A stretch of 64,000 bases of DNA from Tritrichomonas musculus (GCA_039105265.1 JAPFFF010000010.1:1364001-1428000), one strand, 5' to 3'; shown: positions 1-10,300, counted from the first letter of the stretch. The notes: generated from the sequence alone by a model not told the origin. Numbers and translations are program-made.

Positions 1-1213
1 TGCGATTTTCCAAAATTTTGTACTTTTTTCAATTGAAAAAAAATTGAATGTAAATTTTCCGAAAAATCTGCATTTTGGAATCTATCTTAATTTTTGGGCC
101 AAAAAAAAAATATTCTTGATTTTCAAATAAATTTGCAAGGGTTTTTTGATCATCAGATTTAATTTAAACACAGTAAAAATTTCCTGATTTAATTGATGAA
201 TGCTATTCAATATCATAGAATAATAATAATTCTTAATTGTCAACATTTAACAATGTTTCAAAAATCAATCAAGACATTCAATAGAGAGAAAGGAAAGAGT
301 CACTTTTTACACAATTCTTCCTTTTAGCAAAATATTTTTATGATAATTTTAATCTGTTATCAAAGGTAAAGAAGAATATACAATTCTTTTATCTTTTAAC
401 AATTTGAAAAGCTTTAGAAATCTTATCTTTATAGTGAATAACATTCTTCTTCAGAATTGATACTGAAAATGATGATAATGAAGAACAATCAATTTTTGTT
501 TTAATTTATTAAAATCAATGCTATTTATTTCAACTAAAATTTGAATAATTGAGTATAGATATGTATTTTTGGAATCATTTAAATGATTCAAATATTGTTT
601 AAAACTTTCGATGTTCCATCTATTTTTGCATCACTCCCTAATTTCCCAAATAGAATTATTACTCACAATGAATACAATGATTGTGGGCCTGAAATTGTTC
701 ATCAAAAATGCATTTCAAGTTATATTTAAATATAATCTTTTTTATTTAACTTTTATCTCAAATCCATATAAGAATGCTATAATATACAATGATATGATTA
801 TTCTAAACAATAGTTTCTCGATAAAAAAATTTTCACTTTTTCTGAGAGGAACTTTTTGTATAAATTAAAAAAAAAAAAAAAAAATCAGTTTTGGAGTGAA
901 TAAAAAATAAGAAGAAATCATAGAAAATGATGAACACCAGATATCGGCGACCTAATAATGGTGACAGGCTATAGATAATTAAAAAACTACATATGAAGAT
1001 GAATTAAAGGCAGTTAATTATTGCTAATGTTAATTCTTTTTATTCTCTTTGTTTTGTTTTAATTTACGATTATTCTTCATGCGTGCTAATTGAATAATTG
1101 GCGCCCTCCAAAAAAAAGGATAATATCCTTTTAAATCATCTTATAAAAAGAAATAAAATTTTTTACATCACATTTCATTTCAAAATTAAATCAAATAACT
1201 TACGAAATAATTT
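1..1213. other. AT-rich intergenic region with possible decayed coding remnant
   Basis: No intact gene is seen. On the minus strand between about 440 and 870 short stretches read like degraded protein (a run of about 50 sense codons around 440-610, then broken frames), but I cannot name a family. The 85-codon plus-strand frame at 611-868 is hydrophobic, low complexity and lacks a recognisable domain, so I do not call it. The segment just before 1214 is the presumed promoter region of the ankyrin gene. Confidence 0.4.
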
Positions 1214-2359
1214 ATGGATGTAAATGAATATTTAAAGAAAATGAAAGAAATTCAGCAAAATATTCTAGATTTTATTGATCAAAATGATGATATAGAAACA
1301 AATTTTCAAAATCTAAATTATATCTTTGATGAACAAAAAATAGGAAGTAATAAGCATGATCTCAAATTGATACTTCATTTTATTTTAAAAATTTCAAATA
1401 ATCAACACCGGACCGCTTGTTTTTTCAATAAAATTGAGCGAATTTTAAAATTTTTTAAAAACGAAATAACAACATATTATACAAATTTTGAAATATTCAA
1501 CATATTTAAAGGCAACAAACGAATTATTTTATTTCTCATAAAAGAAAAAATAATTTATATGAATAAATCCATTGCAAATGAAATGACTAAAGGGAAATAT
1601 AGAGAAATGAAGTATCCTGAATATTTTTATCCAGAAATCAAGCCTTTCCAAGAAGATTTGTACAGAGATATAAACCAAGATAATTTTGAAGAAAAAAGAG
1701 AAATAGGTGAGAATGATGATTTTATTTTTGAGATGATTCGAAAAGATTTGGTTGAAGATTTTATTTCATATGTAAATAAAACGAATTTTTCACTTGAAAC
1801 AAGATTCATGACATCTATATTTGAAACAAATTCTTTTTTGGTTAAAAGCCTTTCAACATCATTAATTGAATATGCAGCATTTCATGGATCCATTCAAATT
1901 CTTCAATATTTATTATTCAACAAAGTTGAATTTAATCAATCTTTATGGAAATTTGCAATCCATGGAAACAATGCTGAAATTATTCATCTGCTTGAAGAAA
2001 ACAAACTGAAACCAGATGATGAATTCCTAAATCAATATTTAGAAGAAGCAATAAAATGTCATCACAATGGTATTGCAAACTACTTTCAAAATATTTATTT
2101 ACAAAAAGAAAAGTATGATGCTTATTTTCAATGTTTCAAATATTACAATTTCTTCTTTATTGAAAATGAATTGCTTCATAATCATTTTTCTTTATATGAC
2201 CTCTGTCAATATGAATATTACGATTTAGTTGATTTTATTTTGAAATCTGAAGATGATAATATAAATGACATAATAATTTTAAATATAAAAAAATTTGATC
2301 CAATTCATCAAAAATTATGTTTTAATAGAGTTTTTAATTTGTTTATGATAAAGTTTTAA
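1214..2359 (+). CDS. DUF3447-type ankyrin protein, N-terminal part
   Basis: A 381-residue frame starts at ATG 1214. Its N-terminal half resembles the large trichomonad family of DUF3447/ankyrin proteins: an alpha-helical region of about 200 residues rich in Asn, Lys and Phe, then degenerate ankyrin-like helices from about residue 215 (IEYAAFHGSIQILQYLL). Such proteins normally run on into many ankyrin repeats. Here the frame ends in TAA at 2357-2359, is followed by an AT-rich stretch with more stops, and classic ankyrin repeats resume at 2606 in the same reading frame. I infer one ancestral gene now split by in-frame stops. A separate short gene remains possible. Function is unknown; ankyrin proteins generally bind other proteins. 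Confidence 0.65.
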   Translation: MDVNEYLKKMKEIQQNILDFIDQNDDIETNFQNLNYIFDEQKIGSNKHDLKLILHFILKISNNQHRTACFFNKIERILKFFKNEITTYYTNFEIFNIFKGNKRIILFLIKEKIIYMNKSIANEMTKGKYREMKYPEYFYPEIKPFQEDLYRDINQDNFEEKREIGENDDFIFEMIRKDLVEDFISYVNKTNFSLETRFMTSIFETNSFLVKSLSTSLIEYAAFHGSIQILQYLLFNKVEFNQSLWKFAIHGNNAEIIHLLEENKLKPDDEFLNQYLEEAIKCHHNGIANYFQNIYLQKEKYDAYFQCFKYYNFFFIENELLHNHFSLYDLCQYEYYDLVDFILKSEDDNINDIIILNIKKFDPIHQKLCFNRVFNLFMIKF

Positions 2360-2605
2360 TGATATTATTTAAATAACATTTTGAAATCATGTTTTTATAT
2401 GCCATTAACAACATGTTTTTTCATAGAATTTAATATAATAAAATTTTTAGAGTTTCATATTCAATTAATTACATAAAGTTTTCAAATTTGTGTTTTGATA
2501 TAATTTTACATCAAGTATTTGATTCATTCAATTTCACAATTATTCTGTTTTAAATACAATTTTCAATAAATATTTTATCAACAAGATTCATTCATTAATT
2601 TTTCT
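2360..2605 (+). pseudogene. Stop-rich linker between two ankyrin gene halves
   Basis: The two flanking ankyrin frames are in the same phase. The 246 bases between them, read in that phase, hold at least four stop codons (beginning directly after 2359) and no clear ankyrin consensus. This fits a decayed or replaced segment of one gene. It is equally a possible intergenic spacer, because no second promoter can be confirmed or excluded. Confidence 0.4.
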
Positions 2606-3595
2606 ATGACACCTTTGCATATTGCTGTTGAGAAAGGTCATGCTGAAATTGTTAGACTTTTATTGCAAAATCCAAAATTAGACATTAATTTGTTTTGTAA
2701 GTGTTCTCAAATCAACAGTCGTTCAAAAGAAACAGCTTTGCATGTAGCTGTTGAAAAAGAGGATTTGCAAATCATACAACAGTTATTAATGAATTCAAAA
2801 ATAAATGTTAATCTTTCAAGCAAAATGGAAAGAGGAAGAGGAAGTTCTGTAAATGATGAAGTTCCATTGCATGTTGCAGTTCGAAATAAAAACATAGAAA
2901 TAGTTAAACTTTTATTGCAAAATGCAAATATTGATATTAATTATCCAATGATTTCTACTTTTGTATCTACAGAAAGTGACTTTTTATCGATAAGTAGGCA
3001 TGAATCAAAACGAGAAAGAACAGCATTGCATCTTGCAATTGAAAACAATGACATTGAAATCGTTAAATTGTTGTTATCAAATGATAAAGTTGATATTAAC
3101 AGTTGTATTAAATTCACAAGTTTTGGTTCTGAAAAAAATGAAAAAATTAATTATAGCTGTGCAATAAAACAAGAAACTCCAGCCTTGTACTTTGCAGTAG
3201 ATGAGAATTGTATAGAAATTGTTCGACTTTTATTAAAAAATGAAAAAATTGATGTGAATCTTCCTTCTGTAAATAAAATCGATTCATCTGATGCAAAATT
3301 TTCGAAATCTGAAGAAATTGCTCCATTACATGTTGCAGTGAAAAATAAAAGAATTGAAATTGGTCGATATTTATTAGAGAATGAAAAAATTAATGTTAAT
3401 CTACCTATGAAATCTTCCAATGAATCAGAATCTGATAAAACACCACTGCATTTAGCTGTTATAGCAGGTCATTTAGAAATCATTAAAATGTTAATTCAAA
3501 ACAAAAATATTGATTTGAATACATATGATTTCTATTCTAAAAAGCCAATTGATTATTCACAAAATACAGAAATTTATGAACTATTTGCAGATTGA
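2606..3595 (+). CDS. Ankyrin repeat protein, C-terminal part
   Basis: A 329-residue frame carries about seven ankyrin repeats, each with the TPLHIAVEKGHAEIVRLLL-type helix pair followed by a long variable loop (for example around residues 40 and 120). These loops are longer than in canonical 33-residue repeats, as in many trichomonad ankyrin proteins. It ends with a partial repeat and TGA at 3593-3595. It is in phase with the DUF3447-like frame upstream, so it is probably the separated C-terminal half of that gene. If translated alone from ATG 2606 it would begin inside a repeat (MTPLHIAVEKGH), which argues for an original fusion. Binding partners cannot be inferred. Confidence 0.65.
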   Translation: MTPLHIAVEKGHAEIVRLLLQNPKLDINLFCKCSQINSRSKETALHVAVEKEDLQIIQQLLMNSKINVNLSSKMERGRGSSVNDEVPLHVAVRNKNIEIVKLLLQNANIDINYPMISTFVSTESDFLSISRHESKRERTALHLAIENNDIEIVKLLLSNDKVDINSCIKFTSFGSEKNEKINYSCAIKQETPALYFAVDENCIEIVRLLLKNEKIDVNLPSVNKIDSSDAKFSKSEEIAPLHVAVKNKRIEIGRYLLENEKINVNLPMKSSNESESDKTPLHLAVIAGHLEIIKMLIQNKNIDLNTYDFYSKKPIDYSQNTEIYELFAD

Positions 3596-4079
3596 TGCTT
3601 ATTTAATAAATAAAAAACTTAATATAATATGATATTTTATTAAACAATAAAAACTTATATCAAAATATTTAAAGATTTTTATACATATTTAGATACAAAT
3701 TTTAATACATATTTGCCTCATTTCAATTTAATTAACTTTTTTTTGAAAATATTGAAATGCTTAATTTCTCATTTTTCAGCTTTTTTATGTGATATTTGAA
3801 ATATTGAGATAATTAATTTTTTTATATTTCATAAATATCAAATAATAAATGTAAAAAATAAGATTTATATCCATATACAATCTTAATTTTTAGTTTATAT
3901 AAAAATTTTTCGTTTAAATTTAACAATCAACAATAATAAAAATATATTCATAAAATAAATCGAGAAATAATAAATCGTTATTAAGAAATTCGTTTTTTTT
4001 TTTTTTTTCCCCTCATAAAATTTTATAAATTTTAACGATCATATTTTCTGAGAGTTGTCGATACTCTTTATTTTATTTA
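3596..4079. other. Intergenic region upstream of PABP
   Basis: AT-rich spacer with a poly-T tract near 3990-4008 and no coding potential seen. It must hold the 3' end signals of the ankyrin gene and the promoter of the PABP gene. No promoter element can be assigned with confidence. Confidence 0.4.
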
Positions 4080-5555
4080 ATGTCTCAAGCACAGACTTCT
4101 ACGATTTATGTTGCTGACCTCCCTGTAAGCAAAGATTCAAATGGACAACCTGTTTCTCAAATTGATGAAGAATTTTTAAGACTACTTTTTCAAGATTGTG
4201 GTGTTGATCAAAGCTCAGATGCTGTTACTATTAAAACAAAAATTACACGTGATGGCAAACCATGTGCATCCGCTTTAGTTAGATTTGAAAATCATGAATG
4301 TGCTATGAAAGCGATTGCTGAATTAAATTATACAAAACTTGATAATGTACCAATTCGTTTGATTTTAGCAGATGAAGAAACTAAGGCCATTATTCGTAAT
4401 AATCAAGGAAAACTTTTCATTAAGAATCTTGATCCAGTTATTGAAGTTTCTCAACTCCATGATGCATTTGCAAATTTTGGTGAAATTATTTCCTGTGAAA
4501 TCCCAAGCGACATCCAAATTATAACAAAACCAGATGGTACCAAGGAAAAGAAACTTATCTCGCGAGAATATGGATATGTTCAATTTCGTAATCCAGAAGA
4601 CGCCAAGCAGGCAATGACAGATCTCAAAGATGCATCTATCAATGGACGTCCAGTTGAAATTCTGCCATTCTGTCCTCGCCAACAACAGAACACTGAAACT
4701 ACTTTTGTTAACTGTTTTATCCAAAACATCCCAGAAAGTTACACAGATGAAGATCTCAAAAATCTTTTCTCTGAATTTGGAACTCCAGAGTCCTACAGAG
4801 TTGTCACAGACGAAAACGGGAAAAGCAAGCAGTTTGGGTTTTGCAGCATGAGCAGTCATGAAGAGGCTGTTAAAGCAGTTGAAGGTCTGAATGGAAGAGA
4901 AATAGATGGCTCAACAATTACGTGTGGCCGCTCCAAAACTAAAAAAGAAAGGCAAAAAGAAATCCAGATTGAATCAGAAAAATGGAGAAAAGCAAACTAT
5001 GAAAAATATAAAGGCCGTTGTCTTTATGTTAGAAACTTTGACGAAACTGTTACAGACGAAGAATTGAAGATGATATTTTCACAATTTGGAAATGTTGAAT
5101 CAGCCAAAGTTATCCTCGATGATGAAGGCAATAGCAAGCAATTTGGATTTGTTTGTTTTGAAACTGAATTTCAAGCTGAAAAATGTCTCAAAGAATCGCC
5201 ACTTCTTCAGATCCATGGCAGGCAAAGTTACGTTTCAATTGCTATGTCAAAAGATCAAAGATTAAAACTAAATTTGGCAAAAGCACAACAAATAGTTCGC
5301 CAACAACCTGGAAGCATTCAATTCCAACCTGAAGGCGGAATGCCAATGGGATTTCCTGCTGGAATTCCACAGTTTGGTTATCCACAACCACAATTATATC
5401 AGCAAGATACCAAATCAATGCTCAGGAGCCAAATTATGGAGAAGCATCCACAAAATACAATTCTCCTTCAAAGGCTGGACGATATGTCAGAAGAGCAAGC
5501 CAAAGAACTTGCTACTAATCAAAACCTTTTCTTCAAATGGATGGAACAACCTTAA
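4080..5555 (+). CDS. PABP: Polyadenylate-binding protein with four RRMs
   Basis: This 491-residue protein has the order of a cytoplasmic poly(A)-binding protein: RRM1 from about residue 8 (TIYVADLPV), RRM2 from about 107 (GKLFIKNLDP), RRM3 from about 209 (CFIQNIPESYTDEDLKNLF) and RRM4 from about 313 (CLYVRNFDETVTDEELKMIF), each with RNP1-like segments such as KQFGFCSM and KQFGFVCF. A Pro/Gln-rich linker (about 405-440) leads to a short MLLE/PABC-like tail of about 50 residues, shorter than usual. By family knowledge it binds mRNA poly(A) tails and supports translation and mRNA stability in the cytoplasm. The gene appears intact. A second, shattered copy lies about 0.8 kb downstream. Start at ATG 4080 gives a full RRM1. 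Confidence 0.92.
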   Translation: MSQAQTSTIYVADLPVSKDSNGQPVSQIDEEFLRLLFQDCGVDQSSDAVTIKTKITRDGKPCASALVRFENHECAMKAIAELNYTKLDNVPIRLILADEETKAIIRNNQGKLFIKNLDPVIEVSQLHDAFANFGEIISCEIPSDIQIITKPDGTKEKKLISREYGYVQFRNPEDAKQAMTDLKDASINGRPVEILPFCPRQQQNTETTFVNCFIQNIPESYTDEDLKNLFSEFGTPESYRVVTDENGKSKQFGFCSMSSHEEAVKAVEGLNGREIDGSTITCGRSKTKKERQKEIQIESEKWRKANYEKYKGRCLYVRNFDETVTDEELKMIFSQFGNVESAKVILDDEGNSKQFGFVCFETEFQAEKCLKESPLLQIHGRQSYVSIAMSKDQRLKLNLAKAQQIVRQQPGSIQFQPEGGMPMGFPAGIPQFGYPQPQLYQQDTKSMLRSQIMEKHPQNTILLQRLDDMSEEQAKELATNQNLFFKWMEQP

Positions 5556-6219
5556 TATTTTAGATAAACTGACTGTGCTCTCAATAACACGATGAAGGTT
5601 TTAATAACACCATTTGAAATTATTAAAAATTTAAAATAAAAGTTGCTAGTTGATTATATGATTTTGTAATATTTTTTATTTATGATAGTGATGAGTTATA
5701 AAATTAAATAAAACATGATTGCCGCTATTCAAATTTTGCCAGAGTTCTTTATAACTTTGTTACTTTTTACTATCAAAATATTGGACAAAAAAAAAAAAAA
5801 AAAGTTTTATTAATAAAATAGATTAAAAAATGTTTTGGCTCAGTAGTTTGCTATGATTACTTTTATTTATATTTGAGCCAAGAAATTTGAGATATTTTTT
5901 TGAGTTATAAAAAATCTTCAAATTTGAATAAAATATTTTACATTGTTCATCTAAAAGGTGAACGAACTCTGTGATTATTTTATTAAAAATTATTATTTAT
6001 TAGAGATTCGCCTTTTAAAAAATTTTATATATATTTTAATTATTTTTATTTATTTATTAAATCTGTTTTTGGATCCATTGCAATATGTTCTGTTATTATT
6101 GGTTTTCCTTCTTTTTAAACAAATTCATTTTGCAATATCTGAATCAAGATATTTTATATTTATTTTTCCCTGAGTTTGCTTAGCAGAACCGCTGGGATTT
6201 TTAAAAACATGTTTTTTTC
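5556..6219. other. AT-rich intergenic region
   Basis: No gene recognised. Contains homopolymer tracts (poly-A near 5790) and short low-complexity frames without domain similarity. It separates the intact PABP gene from the scrambled PABP copy. Confidence 0.4.
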
Positions 6220-6302
6220 TAGGGATGGGAAACGGGCGCCGGGCGGGCAATGGGCCCGAAATAAACGTACAGCCCGGGCAAAATGGGCTGCCCAGACAAA
6301 AA
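6220..6302. mobile_element. GC-rich patch resembling a hAT transposon terminus
   Basis: In a very AT-rich region this stretch of about 80 bp is dominated by GGGC/GCCC strings and begins TAGGGATGGGAAACGGGC. That pattern resembles the GC-rich termini of some hAT elements. It sits exactly at the edge of scrambled PABP fragments, so it may mark a transposon scar or a rearrangement breakpoint. No partner terminus, target duplication or transposase is visible, so the assignment is tentative. Confidence 0.3.
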
Positions 6303-6472
6303 GGTTATTTACGTTTTTGGCATTATTGAGATCCATCATTGCATGTTTGGCGTCTTCTAGATTACTGAATTGTGTTTTTGCCAAGTTTAATTGTAGTATT
6401 TGAACTTTTGGCAAAGCAATTGAAACGTAATATTGCTTACCATGAATTTGAATAAGTGGGCATTCTTTGCTA
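6303..6472 (-). pseudogene. Scrambled PABP fragments (RRM4 end joined to RRM2)
   Basis: On the minus strand, 6472 to about 6375 encodes a relative of the end of PABP RRM4 (IQIHGKQYYVSIALPK; the intact gene has LQIHGRQSYVSIAMSK) and is joined directly to a piece of RRM2 (FSNLEDAKHAMMDLNNA; intact gene FRNPEDAKQAMTDLKDA). These segments are more than 150 residues apart, and in reverse order, in the intact protein. They also lie opposite in strand to the adjacent RRM3-RRM4 fragment. The simplest reading is a duplicated PABP gene broken by inversion and deletion. Not functional. Confidence 0.75.
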
Positions 6473-6485
6473 CATTTATCAGCTT

Positions 6486-6955
6486 GCTGTTCGTTTTCAA
6501 AACAAACAAATTATACAGATAGAGAGCTCAGAAAGCTTTATTCAGAATTTGGTACTCCATTATCTTGGAGAGTTATCACAAACAAAAAAGGAAGAAGCAA
6601 GCTGTTTGGTTATTGCTGTATGGACATCAATGAAAATGCTGTTAAAGCAGTTGAAGGTTTGACAGGAAATGTAATAGATGGCTCTACTCTTGTATGTTAT
6701 CGTTATAAATCAAAGCAAGAAAGACTAAAGATAAAACAATTTAAAATGGAAAAAAGTGAAAAAGCAATCCAAGATAGAAAAAGGAGAATTCAAATTGAAT
6801 CAGATAAATGTAAAGGTCGTGTTCTTTTTTTTAGAAACTTTGACAAGAGTGTTACGGATGAAGAATTAAAGAAGTTATTTTCTCAATTTGGAACTATTTT
6901 TTGGGCCAAAATTATACGAAATCGTGAAGGTAATAACAATAAATATTGCTTTATT
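6486..6955 (+). pseudogene. PABP pseudogene fragment (RRM3 to mid RRM4)
   Basis: An open stretch encodes sequence clearly related to RRM3 and RRM4 of the PABP at 4080-5555: YTDRELRKLYSEFGTP, then the inter-RRM linker with extra Lys-rich residues, then VLFFRNFDKSVTDEELKKLF. It begins inside RRM3, lacking the first beta strand, and breaks off after the RNP1-like segment of RRM4 near 6955, where minus-strand ARB2-like sequence begins. It is diverged from the intact copy, so the duplication is not very recent. It cannot make a functional PABP. Confidence 0.8.
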
Positions 6956-7400
6956 TGTGAAATACTTCTTCAGCATGCTTATATGTAGACTTTTCATAAT
7001 TTGGATTGAGAATAATAACTTCCATATTTCTTTTTCTGGCCTTTTCTAAGCAAGGTAAAACTGAGCCAGCTTTAATCCAGCGTAAGCGCAAACACCAACT
7101 GACCATAAACCAGCCATAATTCGGCCAGAACCGCAAATTAAGACTAATAATTTTTTAGGGGAATTATAAGCATTTGGTGTATGAAAGATTGGTACGCCAT
7201 TCCCAACTTTTTGAACAACAAGACCTTCTTCGATAAGACGTTGTTGTATATATGCATGAAGCCAGTATCCACATTTATCACTGTTTTTAAATCCTTTCTG
7301 GGCCATTTCCTTCTGAATCTACAAACATTCCCTCGTTGTTGAATGATAGAGTTTTTCCTGTGCCAGGATCTGTCCAAGAGTTTTCAACGTGTTCATACAT
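6956..7400 (-). pseudogene. ARB2/FAM172-like domain fragment, frameshifted
   Basis: Minus-strand translation, moving between frames, matches the pattern of the ARB2 domain (alpha/beta hydrolase-like; FAM172 and fission yeast Arb2 family). It has a tail-entry segment (FKNSDKCGYWLHAYIQQ), a hydrophobic strand followed by a CGSGRIMAGLW turn (family consensus GSG..RAGQW), and then MEVIILNPNYE. At least two frame changes are needed: one near 7310 between the TDPGTGKTLSF segment and FKNSDKC, and one near 7080-7100. The end near 6956 is fused to PABP sequence. ARB2-like proteins act with chromatin-silencing complexes in yeast. This copy is a dead fragment, and the family call is by eye. Confidence 0.55.
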
Positions 7401-7495
7401 TTTAAAAAAATGTAAAATTTAATAAAATCTGACAATATTGAAAGCCAAAATTTGGAAATTATGCTCCTTTATATCGAAAAATTAAAAAAAATATA

Positions 7496-8716
7496 TTACT
7501 TCAAGATTTGATTGTATGCATCCCAGTGGCAGCACTCGATTGCATTCTCGCCTTCAAAATCCAGACCATTTTTGGTTGCGATTTTGAAGACATCATTGAC
7601 AAGGCTTTCTGGATCTGAGGATGCATACTTATCTTGTCCGCGCATTTCGAGACATGTGAAACAAAAATCGATGTCTTCTTCTTTGAACATTTTGGCGATT
7701 TCTGAATAACCGTCATTTCCATTTGAGTTGTAATATCCTGCTGCCGCTTCTGCGCTTCTCGCTTCACTCAAATACTGCCAATGAATTCCTGGAACTTTTC
7801 CTGAGATTTCTGCGTTTGGGAACACTTTTCGCGCTGTTCTCAAGACGTTTCGTCCATGTTCGATCAACTTTTTGCGAGTACCAGCTCAAGAAGAATCTGC
7901 CATATTCAGTCTTGTATCCCGTCCGCCAGGACGCTGGCCCGCCTGGGTCACATTGTAGCTGTCGCCAGTGTCGTTTGGCGGCGATGTCCACTCTGGATGG
8001 CCGGCCTCTTTCCCGTCTTTGGCGAACATTTCTTTGAACATTTCGTCGTAGCACTGGAACGAGCCGCTCGCTGGATACTCCCATCTCGACAGCAAGTATG
8101 AAGGGTAGCGAAGCTCGCCGCATGGCCCGAGTCCGACTTCGATTTTTGAGATTGTTTTGCATTGAATGTACTTCTGAAAATGGTGGTTGAAATCGACCAT
8201 GAAGTCGCGATACATCTCGAGTGGCGTCCTCTCGCCGAGTTTGACTGAATCGTATGAGAACGAGATGTATTCGTTGTTGATTTGATTGAATCTGTCAACA
8301 AAATGTGGCTTGGCTTCATGCTCGAATACGAATTTCGGAATTGGAATGTGAACTGTGTCGCTAATGTTTCCGCTGCACTGATGGAAGCTTAAGACTGGAA
8401 GTACTTTGAGGCCAAGCTTGTGCATAACTTTGAAGAGCTGGTCGTAGCCTTGCCACCGACATTTGCGTGCCTCCTTTTCAACGAGTCCCCACCAAACATC
8501 AATCATAACTCCGTCGATTCCTCCTTCTTTCAACTGTTCACACCATTCGGTGAATTTGTTTAAGTAAGATGGCTTTCCTTCTTCGTTGATGACGTCGAGA
8601 GGTGCCATCACATAAACACTGCATCTGTTCTTGCTATAATTGTTGAATTTATTGTTGTTATTGTTTACTTTCATTTGGATTGAGCGTATTAAATAATGAA
8701 GTGTATCATTGCTCAT
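7496..8716 (-). pseudogene. Beta-amylase (GH14) pseudogene
   Basis: Reading leftwards from ATG 8716 the protein has hallmark GH14 segments: VYVMAPLDVI, GIDGVMIDVWWGLVE, FHQCSGN, and VGLGPCGELRYPSY with the catalytic acid Glu. Two frameshifts follow: one at about 7920-7940 after PPNDTGD, and one at a short A-run near 7865, after which IEHGRNVLRTAR and KVPGIHWQY continue. It stops at TAA just left of 7496, short of a full family length of roughly 450 residues, though the ENA segment near the second catalytic Glu is present. Beta-amylases release maltose from alpha-1,4-glucans. Its GC content is higher than its surroundings, which could reflect codon bias or transfer. Probably a dead gene; sequencing error at the A-run is an alternative for one shift. 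Confidence 0.85.
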
Positions 8717-9178
8717 GAGATAGATTATCTCATTTTTATATTTTAAATTGGAAATAATTCAAAGTTAATAGTCTTGTGAAATAAATTCTATCAAACATTT
8801 CTTAGTATTTAGGATTTTGATATATTTTTATCTTTATTCTATCAGAATTCAACACAGTATAAAAAGATTTATTTCAGTTTAAAAAAAAGTGACCAATCTT
8901 TCTTTGAAAAAATTTTTACGATTGGTCGAAATTTTATTCAAAATGTTGTAAACTTCACATTTTTTTGAAAATAAACTGGAAGTCAAAAGTCGGACGGTGA
9001 ATTGAATAAATTTGAATATAAAATTTTAAAAATAAAGAAAAAACTCAAAAATTTTAATTCAAAATTCACACTTTTACATTGAAAAATCGTCCGATTTTTG
9101 ATCTGCTTCAAAAAGTGAAAAAATTAAAATATAGGTAGACACGAACTTGATTGATGAAAAAGTCAAGTTAATTATTCT
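8717..9178. other. Intergenic region upstream of beta-amylase remnant
   Basis: No gene seen. Small symmetric motifs occur: GACCAATC/GATTGGTC around 8890-8927 could form a hairpin, and CGGAC/GTCCG motifs near 8990 and 9085-9100 are inverted to each other. Function unknown. Confidence 0.35.
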
Positions 9179-9304
9179 AAGTCTAAAAGTGTGTGATTAA
9201 AAAATCACTGAAATATACATAAGTCTAAAAAGTCGTGATGAAAAAGTCATCAAAATTTTGATAAGTCTAAAAAGTCGTGATGAAAAAGTCATCAAAATAT
9301 CCGA
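9179..9304. repeat. 42-bp tandem repeat, three units
   Basis: Three head-to-tail 42-bp units each begin AAGTCTAAAA. Units two and three (from 9221 and 9263) are nearly identical, and unit one (from 9179) is diverged. Each unit contains a short palindrome TGATGA-AAAAG-TCATCA. A partial diverged unit may precede 9179. It is a minisatellite with no coding frame of note. Confidence 0.8.
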
Positions 9305-9540
9305 AAGTCTAGATGAATAAATTTTTGTGTGAAAATTTAAAATCAAATATAAATTGAAACATATTTTTTTTGTCAATTAAAATTGAGAGAAAAAACTACC
9401 GTCTGCCATTTGATTTTAAGTTTATTTCAATTAAATATTTTTTACTTATATAAGCAATTTAAATTAGATACTGATAGATCCAGTAATATTTGTATTCTTT
9501 TGATAGAATTTAAAAGATCTTTCATATTCACTCAATGGTA

Positions 9541-9865
9541 CAGTTGCTCCACTTTTGTAACGGAAAAATCCACTTTCGTAACAGAAAATGTAACCACCAA
9601 AATTTTCAAAATTTGTTATCACCTAACTTTTTGATTTTTTTATCCACTTTCGTAACAGAATTTTCCACTTTCGTAACAGAAAATTTTATTATTTAATTAT
9701 CTTTGTTTTTAATGAGTTTTTACATTTTTAATATAATGCAAATAATTGTAGAAAACACAGTGGATAAAAAAACAAAAAGTTAGGTGATAATAAATTTTGA
9801 AAATTTTAGTGGTTACATTTTCTGTTACGAAAGTGGATTTTTCCGTTACAAAAGTGGAACAACTG
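9541..9865. mobile_element. 325-bp MITE with Tc1/mariner-type ends
   Basis: The element begins CAGTTGCTCCACTTTTG and ends with the reverse complement (CAAAAGTGGAACAACTG), flanked on both sides by TA (9539-9540 and 9866-9867). The inverted arms span about 105 bp (9541-9646 and 9757-9865) with few mismatches. Each arm carries two or three copies of a TCCACTTTCGTAACAG-like subrepeat. There is no coding capacity. TA duplication plus a CAGT terminus points to a non-autonomous Tc1/mariner element. Its ends differ from those of the full mariner at 16706, so another transposase must have moved it. Confidence 0.85.
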
Positions 9866-10300
9866 TATAATATCATACAAATCCAATATTAAAGAACCTA
9901 TTATTATTTTTTTTTCTTCTTTTTACAAATGAATAATAAATGGTGTGATTTAATTATCAATCATCTTTTATATATATATTATCAATAATAATGACGTTAT
10001 GATTCTTTGTTAAGATATCTTAATTTCTGAATTAAATCTGGGCTCTCTTTTCTATTCAAAGAAGGTATTCCAAAAATTTTACCTACATTGCAACCAGAAG
10101 CATTCAAATGAACAACTGAAGAAAAAAGAAGATCACTTGGTCCATTAAATCACCGAATACTGATAATAGATAAAATTATTTAACATGCAATAATATAGCT
10201 CACTTTTGTGCAATTCTTCGAAAGTGTGAACACATAAGAAATATTACTAATCTGTTGGCATTTGGTAGAGAATCAAAACCTACAATGTTTTAAATTTGAC
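9866..10300. other. Spacer with possible minus-strand coding remnant
   Basis: Between about 10000 and 10160 the minus strand reads about 50 uninterrupted codons (including HLNASGCNVGKIFGIPSL) ending at a stop near 10003. A short piece with SLPNANRLVIF lies near 10260. It looks like a decayed gene, but I cannot name it. No other feature is seen. Confidence 0.3.

Noticed and set aside
611-868. 85-codon plus-strand frame
   Set aside because: Hydrophobic AT-driven composition, no homology pattern; the opposite strand looks slightly more like decayed coding.
4365-4859. 164-codon minus-strand frame inside PABP
   Set aside because: Antisense shadow of conserved RRM coding sequence, with no domain.
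8891-8927. Short GACCAATC hairpin as a terminator
   Set aside because: Eight-base arms in AT-rich eukaryotic DNA with no gene ending here.
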